Source: Myxococcales bacterium | GTDB taxonomy: Bacteria > Myxococcota > Polyangia > Fen-1088 | Length of the DNA: 7,789 nucleotides | Assembly: GCA_003155465.1 (NCBI GenBank) | Contig: PMCR01000130.1 | Coordinates: 2,204 to 9,992, forward strand | Reading direction: 5' to 3' | Notes under the pieces: generated by a model | Database searches by the model: none | The model's input: the letters and a program-made list of their open reading frames with translations, nothing else | Told to the model about the DNA's origin: nothing | Part shown: in pieces, positions 1 to 6,907 of the stretch | Layout of the letters: the number at the start of each line of letters is the position of its first letter | How positions within the stretch are numbered: position 1 is the stretch's first letter | Made by a program: the position numbers and the translations under genes

Positions 1-771
1 GGCGCGGCTCTGACAGAAGAACAGGCTCTTCTTGCCGCTGGCGCGCGCGGCGGCGTCCTGGGCGATCTCCACGATGGTTTCGTGCAGGCAGACCTGGATC
101 TGGCGCGGCGCCGCTGCCCTGGGCGGGTCGATGACCTCGCCGGGGCGTTTCGAACCGCCTCGCATCCAGCCCAGGATCTCAGTCGGGTTGCCCACAGTCG
201 CCGACAGCCCGACGCGCTGGATGTCGTGTCGGCTGAACGACGCCAGCCGCTCGATCACCGACATCAGGTGCGCGCCCCGGTCGGTGCCGGCCATGGCGTG
301 GATCTCGTCGATGATGACCATGCGCAGATCGCCGAACAGGCGCTGGGTCGGGCATCGGGGCGAGATCAGCATCACCTCCAGCGACTCCGGCGTGGTCATC
401 AAGATCTCGGTCGGTTCTTGCTTGAACCGCTTTTTGGCGGCATCGCCCACGTCGCCGTGCCACACGAACCGCTGCAGGCCGACCATGTCGGCGTACGTGC
501 CCAAGCGTTCTTCCTGGTTGTTCAGCAACGCCTTGATGGGAGCGATGTAGATCAGGCCCACTCCGGTCGGCGGGTTCTCCATCAGGGTCGCGATCGCCGG
601 AAAAATCGCCGCCTCGGTCTTTCCCCCTGCGGTCGGCGCCAACACCACAGCGTTCTTCCCGTCCAGGATCGCCTCGCCCGCCAGCTCCTGCACCGGGCGC
701 AGGCTGGTCCAGCCCAGGCGCGACACGATGGCGTCCTGCAAGCGCGGCGGAAAGCGGGCGAAGGTGCTCAC
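1..771 (-). CDS. brxHI: BrxHI, Lhr-like superfamily 2 helicase of BREX (N-terminal 257 residues; 3' end beyond left edge)
   Basis: The frame is open from a GTG at 771 to the left edge, so the gene is 3'-truncated by the window. The visible part is the first RecA-like domain of a DExH helicase. Motifs in order are a Q-motif-like RPVQ (residues 25-28), Walker A APTAGGKT (45-52), motif Ia IAPIKAL (76-82), TTPES (126-130), Walker B DEIH (155-158) and motif III SAT (190-192). It ends at SLFFCQSRA, the usual entry to RecA domain 2. DEIH together with TTPES is typical of the Lhr family. It starts 13 nt after the brxD stop with a GAGG ribosome binding site (779-782) 7 nt upstream, so it is in the same operon. 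In BREX types 2 and 6 an Lhr-like helicase (brxHI) follows brxD, which fixes the name. Its exact role in BREX is not known; ATP-dependent strand unwinding in the cytoplasm is inferred from the motifs. Confidence 0.88.
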   Translation of the reverse strand, partial: MSTFARFPPRLQDAIVSRLGWTSLRPVQELAGEAILDGKNAVVLAPTAGGKTEAAIFPAIATLMENPPTGVGLIYIAPIKALLNNQEERLGTYADMVGLQRFVWHGDVGDAAKKRFKQEPTEILMTTPESLEVMLISPRCPTQRLFGDLRMVIIDEIHAMAGTDRGAHLMSVIERLASFSRHDIQRVGLSATVGNPTEILGWMRGGSKRPGEVIDPPRAAAPRQIQVCLHETIVEIAQDAAARASGKKSLFFCQSRA

Positions 772-784
772 GCAGATGCCTCAG

Positions 785-2104
785 CTACCAGTTGATCGTC
801 GGATAGCCCTTGTCATCGTCGGGCTCGGCGTCGTAGGGCGGCTGGCCCTTCATCTTCCTGAGTTCATCCTCGGTGGGATTCTTTGGGGCAAAGCCCAACT
901 CGGCACCCGGATCGAAGTCGTCGTGTTCGGACGCCAGGTCCAGTACGTCCACCAGTTGGCGCAGGAACTGGCGCGGCACCACGCCCACGTCGCCCTTGAA
1001 ACCCTCGGTTACCTTCTTCACCAACGCCTCGATGTACTGCGGGGTGATCTTGGCCTCCAGCTTGGCGCGATCCTTGGCCGGGAACATCTCGCGCAGCTTG
1101 AGCGCCACTTCTTTCAGTCGGTCCTTGTCGAAGGGACGCAGCTCAAGCTGGGCCTGGCGCGGGTTCACGAGGCCGCCGTGGCTGATGAACTGAATGCGAT
1201 CGTGTAGCGGTTGCAGTCCCTTGACGCCCCGGGGGTGGTCGAAGAATTCCGGCGTCCCGGTAAAGACCCACAGCAGACCCTTGTAGCGATCGGCCGCGTC
1301 GATGATCTGACGAATGCCGTTCAGCGACTTGCCGCGCACGTCGGTGCGCATGCGCACGATGGTTTCGACCTCGTCGATGACAATGACCAGGCCCTTGTAG
1401 CCAGCCGCCTTCACAATCTCCAAGATACCGTGCAGGTAATCCATCGCGGTCTGGCTGGTGATGGTGCCCTTGATGCCTGCCGCCGACTTCTCGCTCGCGG
1501 CAACGTTGGGCGATCCCGACAGCCACGACAGCAACGAACCCGCCGCCTGCACCTTGCCCTCTTGCTTCAGGGCAAAAACGGTACGCAGAACGCGCGCCAG
1601 ATCCTCGGGCGCTTTGCCCTGGGTCTTGGACGCGATCTCTTCCTCCATGCGCTTGGCGACTTGGCGGTCGAAATCCGCGCTCGACTCGTCCGCGCCGCCA
1701 GCCACCAGGCTGTTCTCGACCGTGGCGATCCAGCGATCCACGATGTCGTTCAGGGCGCCGCGCGGGCAGGTGCTGGTGGCCAGTTCTTGCACGACCCTCC
1801 GGTACACGTCGTCGAACTTGTAGAAGTGCAGATCGTTGTCCGAAACCACCACGAAGCTAGTCGCAAACCCGCGTGCTTGCGCGTCCACCAGCGCCAGCCG
1901 CGCCATGAAGGTTTTGCCGCAACCGTAGCCACCGCGCAGGAACTTGAAGACGCCCTCTCCGGCGGCAGCCATGTCTAGCTGGCGGCCGATCTCATTGCGC
2001 TGGCGATCGATGCCCACGGCAAAGGCGTCCAGCCCGCGCTCGGGAACCACGCCCGATCGCAGGCGCTCGAATACATGGTCGGTGTCACGCCGAGATAAAG
2101 GCAT
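785..2104 (-). CDS. brxD: BrxD, BREX system P-loop ATP-binding protein
   Basis: This 439-aa protein is a complete AAA-like ATPase. Walker A GGYGCGKT is at residues 58-65. Walker B, the hydrophobic run GLVIVIDEVE, is at 238-247 with D244/E245. A sensor-1-like VFTGTPEFF follows at 280-288. The N-terminal block before the P-loop (RSGVVPERGLDAFAVG, then a bound-nucleotide-type helix) and the whole layout fit the BrxD family (formerly DUF2791). The C-terminus is acidic and low in complexity (DAEPDDDKG). The ATG at 2104 lies 2 nt after the pglZ stop; an AGGAGG site at 2115-2120 sits 10 nt upstream, inside the end of pglZ, so translation is probably coupled. brxD marks BREX types 2 and 6. It is predicted cytoplasmic; no signal peptide or membrane segment is visible. 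The protein it works on in BREX is unknown. Confidence 0.92.
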   Translation of the reverse strand: MPLSRRDTDHVFERLRSGVVPERGLDAFAVGIDRQRNEIGRQLDMAAAGEGVFKFLRGGYGCGKTFMARLALVDAQARGFATSFVVVSDNDLHFYKFDDVYRRVVQELATSTCPRGALNDIVDRWIATVENSLVAGGADESSADFDRQVAKRMEEEIASKTQGKAPEDLARVLRTVFALKQEGKVQAAGSLLSWLSGSPNVAASEKSAAGIKGTITSQTAMDYLHGILEIVKAAGYKGLVIVIDEVETIVRMRTDVRGKSLNGIRQIIDAADRYKGLLWVFTGTPEFFDHPRGVKGLQPLHDRIQFISHGGLVNPRQAQLELRPFDKDRLKEVALKLREMFPAKDRAKLEAKITPQYIEALVKKVTEGFKGDVGVVPRQFLRQLVDVLDLASEHDDFDPGAELGFAPKNPTEDELRKMKGQPPYDAEPDDDKGYPTINW

Positions 2105-2106
2105 GG

Positions 2107-4944
2107 TCAGTTGTCCTCCTCGCGCACGTACCGTTTGCCACTCGCATTGGTTTCGCTACGCACCTTGAACGGCAACCGCTTCAGGTTGTCATCAAGGCCC
2201 AGCGCGAACCTGCGCGCCGCGCGGGCGGTGCCAAGCTTGCGAATGATCTCTTCCTCCGTAATCGAGCGGTGTTCTGCCAGATGCAGGAAGATCCCGCGAG
2301 TGCCTTCGTCGTCGATGGCCGACGCCCAGTCGGGACGCAGAGCCACAACGGCGTCCTTGTCCTTACCCACGACCGCAAACAGGCCATCCACCAGCTTCGG
2401 CTGCACCCGATGGATGTTGTCCGGGTGATAGACCTCGACCGGCACGCGCTCGTCGGCGGTGCCCTCCAACGAGAAGAAGACCTCGACCCACTCCTCTTTC
2501 ACTGGGGCCTGGATGCGCCCAGCCTTCAGGATACCTGCGCCCGATACCTCGCGAACCAAGACACGAATGTCCGCGCGCCCGGGCACGCGCAGGTCCAGAT
2601 CGACGGTGCGCGGACCAACATAGGCCAGGTTGTTCTGAATGTTGCGGGGGAAGACCAGGCGCAAACTGAGGCGATGGAAGCCCAAGGCATCGTCCTCGGC
2701 TTTGGCCTCGGCCTCGTATTGCGCCACGCACACGCCTTCTGGTTGCTTTCGCGACACGGTCAGCACAGGGATGATTCGTTCCTGCGGACTGTTCCCGCCG
2801 TGGTCAAAGGCCACGCTCACATCTTTGGTGGCAAAGGCAGCGGTGTCCTCGCGTAGCAGAAGGTAGCCGCTGATTCCGTCGTAGCCCAGCGACGCCAGCG
2901 GCACGGGTGTCATGCCCGCCTCGCCCCGCTCGTGCTGATCGATGACATAGCGCCGGTGCGGGTCGGTCTTCTTGCCAAAGGGAACGATCTGCGTGGTCGC
3001 ATCCTGTAGCAAGAACCCATGGTCGGCGGTGAAGACTGCCTGCTTGATGCCCTTGCCTTGCAGATGGTGCCAGGCAGCGCGGAGCTGGCGCAGGGTAGCC
3101 TCGAATGCATGCACACCCAGATTCGATTCCCCGGCGCTGTCGATCTCAGTCGAGTGGACCACAACAACCTGGTGGTCCTTCAGTTTGCCCAGTACTTCCT
3201 GCGTGCGATCGCACAGGTCGCCCAGGCTGATGTGCAAGGCCGGACGTCCGCCGGTACGCATGCCCATGGCGCGGCTGCGCCCCTCGGGATCTTTCACCGT
3301 GAACTCGCCCGCGCGGAATCCCTGAAAATTCCCCACCACGGTCAGCCGCTCGCCCTGTGCCACCGGGGCCAGCGCGTTCATCCCCACCGACGTGATGGTG
3401 GGTAGCTCGGCCAGCCTCGGCTTCAGATCCACAACGGTGCTCTGCGTGCCACTGCCGCCGCGTAGTTCCTCGAACAGCTCGGTGGCCATCTCGTAGCGAA
3501 AGGCATCGATCAGAAACACGGCCACCCGCTCGCCACCCAGGGTCAGGGGCTGGACGACCTGTTCGTACAGGTTGCGCTGGCGCAGGTCCGGCTCGGGAAG
3601 GAAACCGCACGACCTGCAAACGCGCGTGAAGTCCTTGGCCAACTGGTTTGCCCAGTCCCGGTGCAACTGTCGCAGGATGCCCACGACCTCTTGCAAGGAC
3701 CCGAAATGCGGCACGCGGTGGTCCAGCCGCCGTGCACGTTCCTGCTCGAACCGACGGTGCGCGCGGTCCACCCGAAACGCCGTTTCCGCATAGCGCGCCA
3801 GCGCGTCTTCATGGGACGTGATCTCGGCAAACGGCCGTGGCTGCTGGGCGATGGTGGCGCCAAACGCGGCCGCCTCGGCCACCACGTCCCAGGCCAAACG
3901 GCGGGTTTGGTCGCGCCGGATCCAGAACGATCGGTCCCCTTCCCTCGCCTTGCACCAGGACTGCGCCTTCTGCCAGTCCTGCGCCTTCAGGGCAACCACC
4001 GCGCCGGCCAGAACTCGTTCCTCTTCCTCGCAGAACGTGTCGATCTGGCCCAGATCCTCGGCGGTCATGACCTCCAGCTCGCCCTGGATCAGTCCTTCGA
4101 CATCTGTCGCCAGTCGTTCGTAGGCGTCGGCGTGCTGGTCGCGCAGATCGCTGACCAGCTTGCAGCTCATCTTCACCAGCGTGGGGGCCACGCCTTTCAG
4201 TCGCTGCAAGGCCGGCAGCTGGGGTTCCCGTCGCAAATCGTGGACGTATTCCACGCACAACAGCCAGGCGCCCAAGGCCGTCAGAACTCCATCGAGATCT
4301 GACTTCCCGTTCTTGGGCAAGAACTCACGCCATTCGGCGTCCATGCCGGTCAGGGTGTGCAGGTAGTCCCGCAACGCTTCGATTTCGGCGCCCGTCTTCA
4401 CCTGTCTCGCCAGAGTGCTATCGGCCCCACACAGCGCCTCGATCACCAGCATCGGGCCGCTGGCTTCCAGCAGTGCGGGCAGGCCCATGGACGACCTGGA
4501 CGATGCCTGCCCCAGCCAGGCGTCCGCCTGTTCCAGGGTGGGTTTGTCAGCCAGAAACTGATCCACCTGCTCGGGCGCCACCCGTCCGGTCGCAGCCTGT
4601 CGGATCAGCGTGTCCAGCGCCTTGCGAAAACGGGTGCCCGCCGAATACAGCTCCAGCACCGGGGTCTCGCGAATGCTGTCCTCGTTGAATCCCGGCATGT
4701 GGATCAGAAGAGGCGTTCTGTCGTAGCCGCTGCCGTGCGCTTCCAAGGCGAACAGCAACTCCATGAAGCTGCCGCGAAAGCCGACCACGGGATGCTCAAA
4801 GTCCCCCGCAGCATGGCGCTCGGTCAGGCGCTGGACGAAGTCCGTGAAGCTGCAATCCCGGTCCAGCCACACGACGATCCCCTGGCGCCGGACCTCCTGG
4901 GCCAACTCCTGTTCCAATAGCGCCGACGCGGGACCGAGGATCAC
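2107..4944 (-). CDS. pglZ: PglZ, alkaline-phosphatase-superfamily protein of BREX (type 6-like)
   Basis: Numbering is from the GTG at 4944 (945 aa). The central PglZ domain has all the expected metal-site motifs: LIDAFRYEM with D480, the LPTITSVGM nucleophile-region loop (T516/T518), EIDSAGE (D602), ADHG (D641/H642) and FDHGG (H715). The C-terminal ~60 residues (from LAEHRSITEEEI) look like a winged helix. The N-terminal ~450 residues are helical and start with a strand/helix block ending VVWLDRD, usual for PglZ. PglZ is a core protein of every BREX type and pairs with PglX. An upstream ATG at 5034 would add 30 residues. I prefer GTG 4944 because AAGGGG (4953-4958) sits 8 nt before it, it overlaps the preceding stop as GTGA, and the extra 30 codons have weaker GC at third positions (about 19 of 30) and no PglZ-like sequence. 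Type 6 rather than type 2 is inferred from gene order. Confidence 0.93.
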   Translation of the reverse strand: MILGPASALLEQELAQEVRRQGIVVWLDRDCSFTDFVQRLTERHAAGDFEHPVVGFRGSFMELLFALEAHGSGYDRTPLLIHMPGFNEDSIRETPVLELYSAGTRFRKALDTLIRQAATGRVAPEQVDQFLADKPTLEQADAWLGQASSRSSMGLPALLEASGPMLVIEALCGADSTLARQVKTGAEIEALRDYLHTLTGMDAEWREFLPKNGKSDLDGVLTALGAWLLCVEYVHDLRREPQLPALQRLKGVAPTLVKMSCKLVSDLRDQHADAYERLATDVEGLIQGELEVMTAEDLGQIDTFCEEEERVLAGAVVALKAQDWQKAQSWCKAREGDRSFWIRRDQTRRLAWDVVAEAAAFGATIAQQPRPFAEITSHEDALARYAETAFRVDRAHRRFEQERARRLDHRVPHFGSLQEVVGILRQLHRDWANQLAKDFTRVCRSCGFLPEPDLRQRNLYEQVVQPLTLGGERVAVFLIDAFRYEMATELFEELRGGSGTQSTVVDLKPRLAELPTITSVGMNALAPVAQGERLTVVGNFQGFRAGEFTVKDPEGRSRAMGMRTGGRPALHISLGDLCDRTQEVLGKLKDHQVVVVHSTEIDSAGESNLGVHAFEATLRQLRAAWHHLQGKGIKQAVFTADHGFLLQDATTQIVPFGKKTDPHRRYVIDQHERGEAGMTPVPLASLGYDGISGYLLLREDTAAFATKDVSVAFDHGGNSPQERIIPVLTVSRKQPEGVCVAQYEAEAKAEDDALGFHRLSLRLVFPRNIQNNLAYVGPRTVDLDLRVPGRADIRVLVREVSGAGILKAGRIQAPVKEEWVEVFFSLEGTADERVPVEVYHPDNIHRVQPKLVDGLFAVVGKDKDAVVALRPDWASAIDDEGTRGIFLHLAEHRSITEEEIIRKLGTARAARRFALGLDDNLKRLPFKVRSETNASGKRYVREEDN
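2115..2120 (-). promoter_or_regulatory. Strong ribosome binding site of brxD
   Basis: A consensus AGGAGG on the minus strand sits 10 nt before the brxD ATG at 2104, inside the last codons of pglZ. It is the closest to consensus in the window, so brxD may be translated well in its own right as well as by coupling. Confidence 0.6.
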
Positions 4945-5243
4945 GACCCTTTCCCCTTCTTGCGTGGCTTGCGCGGCTTCGCGCTCGGGGGAAAAAGGAC
5001 GCTCGCGATCATTCGCGTGTCTCTGCCGCTGCATTCACGGCCATGGCCCATGCCCTTCACGCATGTGGCCAACCAGTCTCGGTCGCGAAGCGCGCGCTTG
5101 CCGCATCGCTTTCTAAACGCGGCTCTATACGCGCCTAATCGCGCCGCAGCGCATTTTCTTGCGGCAAAAATCCATGAGATATCAGGGTGCTGTCGCAAAG
5201 CATCGTCCGCCATAAACGCGGCCCTATACGCGGTCCACCTCAT
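4941..5243 (-). CDS. Small basic protein of unknown function, 100 aa, between the AlbA_2 gene and pglZ
   Basis: I do not recognise a family. The ATG at 5243 overlaps the stop of the AlbA_2 gene by 4 nt (ATGA), with a GAGGG site (5253-5257) 9 nt upstream. Its TGA stop overlaps the preferred GTG start of pglZ by 4 nt (GTGA). Fitting exactly between two genes at both ends is the main evidence that it is real. The protein is very basic (25 Lys/Arg against 7 Asp/Glu) with a PRKPRKKGKGS tail (residues 90-100), and has four Cys (31, 47, 61, 71) plus His66 and His68. AYRAAF occurs twice, at 5-10 and 38-43, encoded by a near-identical 20-bp repeat kept in frame 33 codons apart. Each copy is followed by ALR and then a Trp, suggesting a degenerate two-unit repeat. 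Codon use is less GC-rich than its neighbours, including TTA, AGA and CGA codons. Nucleic-acid binding is a guess from charge. It could instead be non-coding sequence that happens to stay open. Confidence 0.62.
   Translation of the reverse strand: MRWTAYRAAFMADDALRQHPDISWIFAARKCAAARLGAYRAAFRKRCGKRALRDRDWLATCVKGMGHGRECSGRDTRMIASVLFPPSAKPRKPRKKGKGS
4953..4958 (-). promoter_or_regulatory. Ribosome binding site deciding the pglZ GTG start
   Basis: AAGGGG on the minus strand ends 8 nt before the GTG at 4944. The upstream ATG at 5034 has no comparable site at normal spacing; its nearest GAAGGG is about 17 nt away. This favours the shorter 945-aa PglZ and lies inside the end of the 100-aa gene, consistent with coupled translation. 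Confidence 0.6.
5114..5133. repeat. Direct repeat copy B (20 bp) inside the 100-aa gene
   Basis: Plus strand TAAACGCGGCTCTATACGCG, the second copy of the repeat at 5213-5232. It encodes AYRAAF at residues 38-43 of the small protein. The repeat could be a remnant of an internal duplication of the gene or a pair of protein-binding sites just upstream of pglZ. Confidence 0.8.
5213..5232. repeat. Direct repeat copy A (20 bp) inside the 100-aa gene
   Basis: Plus strand TAAACGCGGCCCTATACGCG. It matches copy B at 5114-5133 at 19 of 20 positions (only position 11 differs, C against T) in the same orientation, 99 bp apart, exactly 33 codons. On the minus strand it encodes AYRAAF at residues 5-10. A short GCATCG also precedes both copies on the plus strand, with slightly different spacing. 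Confidence 0.8.
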
Positions 5244-6907
5244 TTCTGGGTTCCCTCGGAATTGCCCATTTGGTAGGTCCGCCAGCGCTTGTTGCCTTTG
5301 GCGATCAGTACCCCAGCCCTGCTCATCCGCGCCAGCAGTCTGGTTGCTTGGTCCTCGCTCAGTTGGCAAAGGTCCATCACGTCGGATCGAACGATCTCTC
5401 CTCGCTGCTGCACCAGATTCTTGACCATCTGCTCATGCTGGATGGAGGAGAAGCCCGCCTGTCGCACATATTCGGAATGGGCACCGAGCGAGGCATAGAC
5501 TTTCGGGCTCAACGTATAGGCGGCCCCAGTCCCACGGCCGTGCGATTGAACCATCCCGCTTTCCCGCAATGCCTCCAGCGTGTGGATCGCGGCTGTCTCA
5601 TCCTTCTGAATCGCCTGCTGCAACTCAGCCCGCGTCACCCTTCGCCGCTGCCGGAACAGCGATAGCGCGATCAGGGTATCGATCGGCAAAGGCACCTGGC
5701 GTCGGTCTTCTTCCTCCACGATCAGGCGCAGAAACGAAAGGTCGGCATCGGAGGTTGGCATTCGCAACACCACGGACGAGCTATCGCTACGGGAATAGTC
5801 CGGTCGCGCACGCCCGTACCGCAACAGCCCCCGGTAAATCAGGTCCACACCGCGTCCCGTGCGTTCCACCAGCCCCAGCCGCTTGAAGACATCCGCAAGC
5901 CAGGGATTGCGCGGTCTGGGCTCGGTGGTCAGCAGGTTGTCCAACGTCACGCCTTCCACAAACCCACCCGGATTGCTCACAGTCAAAGCATCGTCTTGTA
6001 GACGCACATGGATCGCGCCGATGCGAGTGTAGTCGCGATGGGTAAGGGCGTTGGCAACGGCTTCGCGAAAAGATCGCTTCTCAACCCTTGGAATAGGCAC
6101 TCGGAACAATCCGACCTGGACCTCGTCCTCTCGGTTCCAGGGAGCCATCATGTTGTCCAGCCAGTCCACCACTCGAAGCAGCGGCGCACGAGTGAATTCG
6201 TTCGCCCTCACTTCTTCCCGTTCGAGCACCTGAAACGCCACCTCGTGCGTCGGAACGTACCGACGAAGAGCTTCCTCTTTTCCAATCAACAGCAGGCCAG
6301 TAAGGGTTGGCGAAATCGATTCCCCATCACGGGTGGTCAGCCCTAGAACGCCGTCCAGCTCCTCGTTTGAAAGCGAAGCCAGAGACGCATCTCCCTGGTT
6401 GCGCTCGATGAATTGTCGCAACCGGGCTCGCTCGCCCTCATCGAGGTCGGAGAGCTTACTGCCAGCAACCGACTGTCGGCTTACATCCTGGGCCCCGAGC
6501 TGACTTAGCCTTGCCGGGAGGTCGTGCGGGAGGATGGGCACGTTCTCGGGGGTTCCATCGTGCTTCAGCCGCCGCCTGAAGTAGCTCCCCGCTGTCGTGG
6601 CAACGACTTGGTTCACCTTGGGAACGGAGATCTTCGCAATCGTCTTGCCTTCCACCGCGAGCGTCTCGATGTGCACCTGCACCGATGGCACCGTTCGATT
6701 CCCCACCAAGGGGGCGATTCCGTCGGGCGGCTGGTGGGCCGGGTGCAGCCCTGTCGCGGTTCCATCGTCTTCCACGCCAAGGTAGATGGATCCGCCTTCG
6801 GTGTTGGCCATGGCGATCGCGATTGCGACCAGGTCATCGTCGGACAGACGTTTCCGATCGCTCTTGAACTCGACCGTTAGGGTCTCCTTGGTGGGAAGTT
6901 CACGCAT
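5240..6907 (-). CDS. AlbA_2 (Schlafen-like) domain protein with GHKL-type ATPase region and C-terminal winged helices
   Basis: This 555-aa protein has the COG2865-type architecture. An AlbA_2/Schlafen-like domain covers about residues 1-130, with KETLTVEFK (E8, E13, K15) and the core ANTEGGSIYLGVEDDG (34-49). A linker follows, then a HATPase_c_4-like region (about 278-365) with REAVANALTHRDY (281-293), SNPGGF (311-316) and ERTGRGVD (348-355). Two winged-helix-like segments lie at about 410-470 and 495-547. Such proteins are usually labelled predicted transcriptional regulators; AlbA_2 is also the fold of Schlafen RNA nucleases. The ATG at 6907 overlaps the pglX stop by 8 nt, with AAGAGG (6914-6919) 6 nt upstream. 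The stop overlaps the next small gene by 4 nt. It is not a core BREX gene, so it is an accessory inserted between pglX and pglZ. Either regulation of the operon or an extra effector role is possible; the sequence alone does not decide. Confidence 0.88.
   Translation of the reverse strand: MRELPTKETLTVEFKSDRKRLSDDDLVAIAIAMANTEGGSIYLGVEDDGTATGLHPAHQPPDGIAPLVGNRTVPSVQVHIETLAVEGKTIAKISVPKVNQVVATTAGSYFRRRLKHDGTPENVPILPHDLPARLSQLGAQDVSRQSVAGSKLSDLDEGERARLRQFIERNQGDASLASLSNEELDGVLGLTTRDGESISPTLTGLLLIGKEEALRRYVPTHEVAFQVLEREEVRANEFTRAPLLRVVDWLDNMMAPWNREDEVQVGLFRVPIPRVEKRSFREAVANALTHRDYTRIGAIHVRLQDDALTVSNPGGFVEGVTLDNLLTTEPRPRNPWLADVFKRLGLVERTGRGVDLIYRGLLRYGRARPDYSRSDSSSVVLRMPTSDADLSFLRLIVEEEDRRQVPLPIDTLIALSLFRQRRRVTRAELQQAIQKDETAAIHTLEALRESGMVQSHGRGTGAAYTLSPKVYASLGAHSEYVRQAGFSSIQHEQMVKNLVQQRGEIVRSDVMDLCQLSEDQATRLLARMSRAGVLIAKGNKRWRTYQMGNSEGTQK
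5253..5257 (-). promoter_or_regulatory. Ribosome binding site of the 100-aa gene
   Basis: GAGGG on the minus strand lies 9 nt before the ATG at 5243, within the last codons of the AlbA_2 gene. Its presence at normal spacing supports 5243 as a genuine start rather than an arbitrary ATG. Confidence 0.55.

Noticed and set aside
82..795. Long plus-strand open frame opposite brxHI
   Set aside because: High-GC antisense shadow. The minus strand carries a continuous helicase with all motifs, and the plus-strand product (rich in Arg, His, Gln) resembles no protein.
1211..1978. 255-codon plus-strand open frame opposite brxD
   Set aside because: Antisense shadow of brxD, whose Walker motifs are on the minus strand; no recognisable domain.
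2269..2856. 195-codon plus-strand open frame opposite the C-terminal part of pglZ
   Set aside because: Antisense shadow of a coding frame containing PglZ motifs.
3661..4302. 213-codon plus-strand open frame opposite pglZ
   Set aside because: Antisense shadow; composition reflects the reversed codons of pglZ.
5039..5048. 10-bp perfect palindrome GGCCATGGCC upstream of pglZ
   Set aside because: Short, GC-rich and inside the small reading frame; no loop, T-run or second copy to support an operator or terminator.
5114..5232. CRISPR-like or mobile-element repeat
   Set aside because: Only two copies exist, in the same orientation, and their spacing is an exact multiple of three within an open frame; no inverted terminal repeats or transposase are present.
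4941..5369. 142-aa version of the small gene starting at ATG 5369
   Set aside because: It would overlap the AlbA_2 coding end by over 120 nt and lacks repeat- or family-like sequence there. The ATG at 5243 has a 4-nt overlap and a better-placed ribosome binding site.
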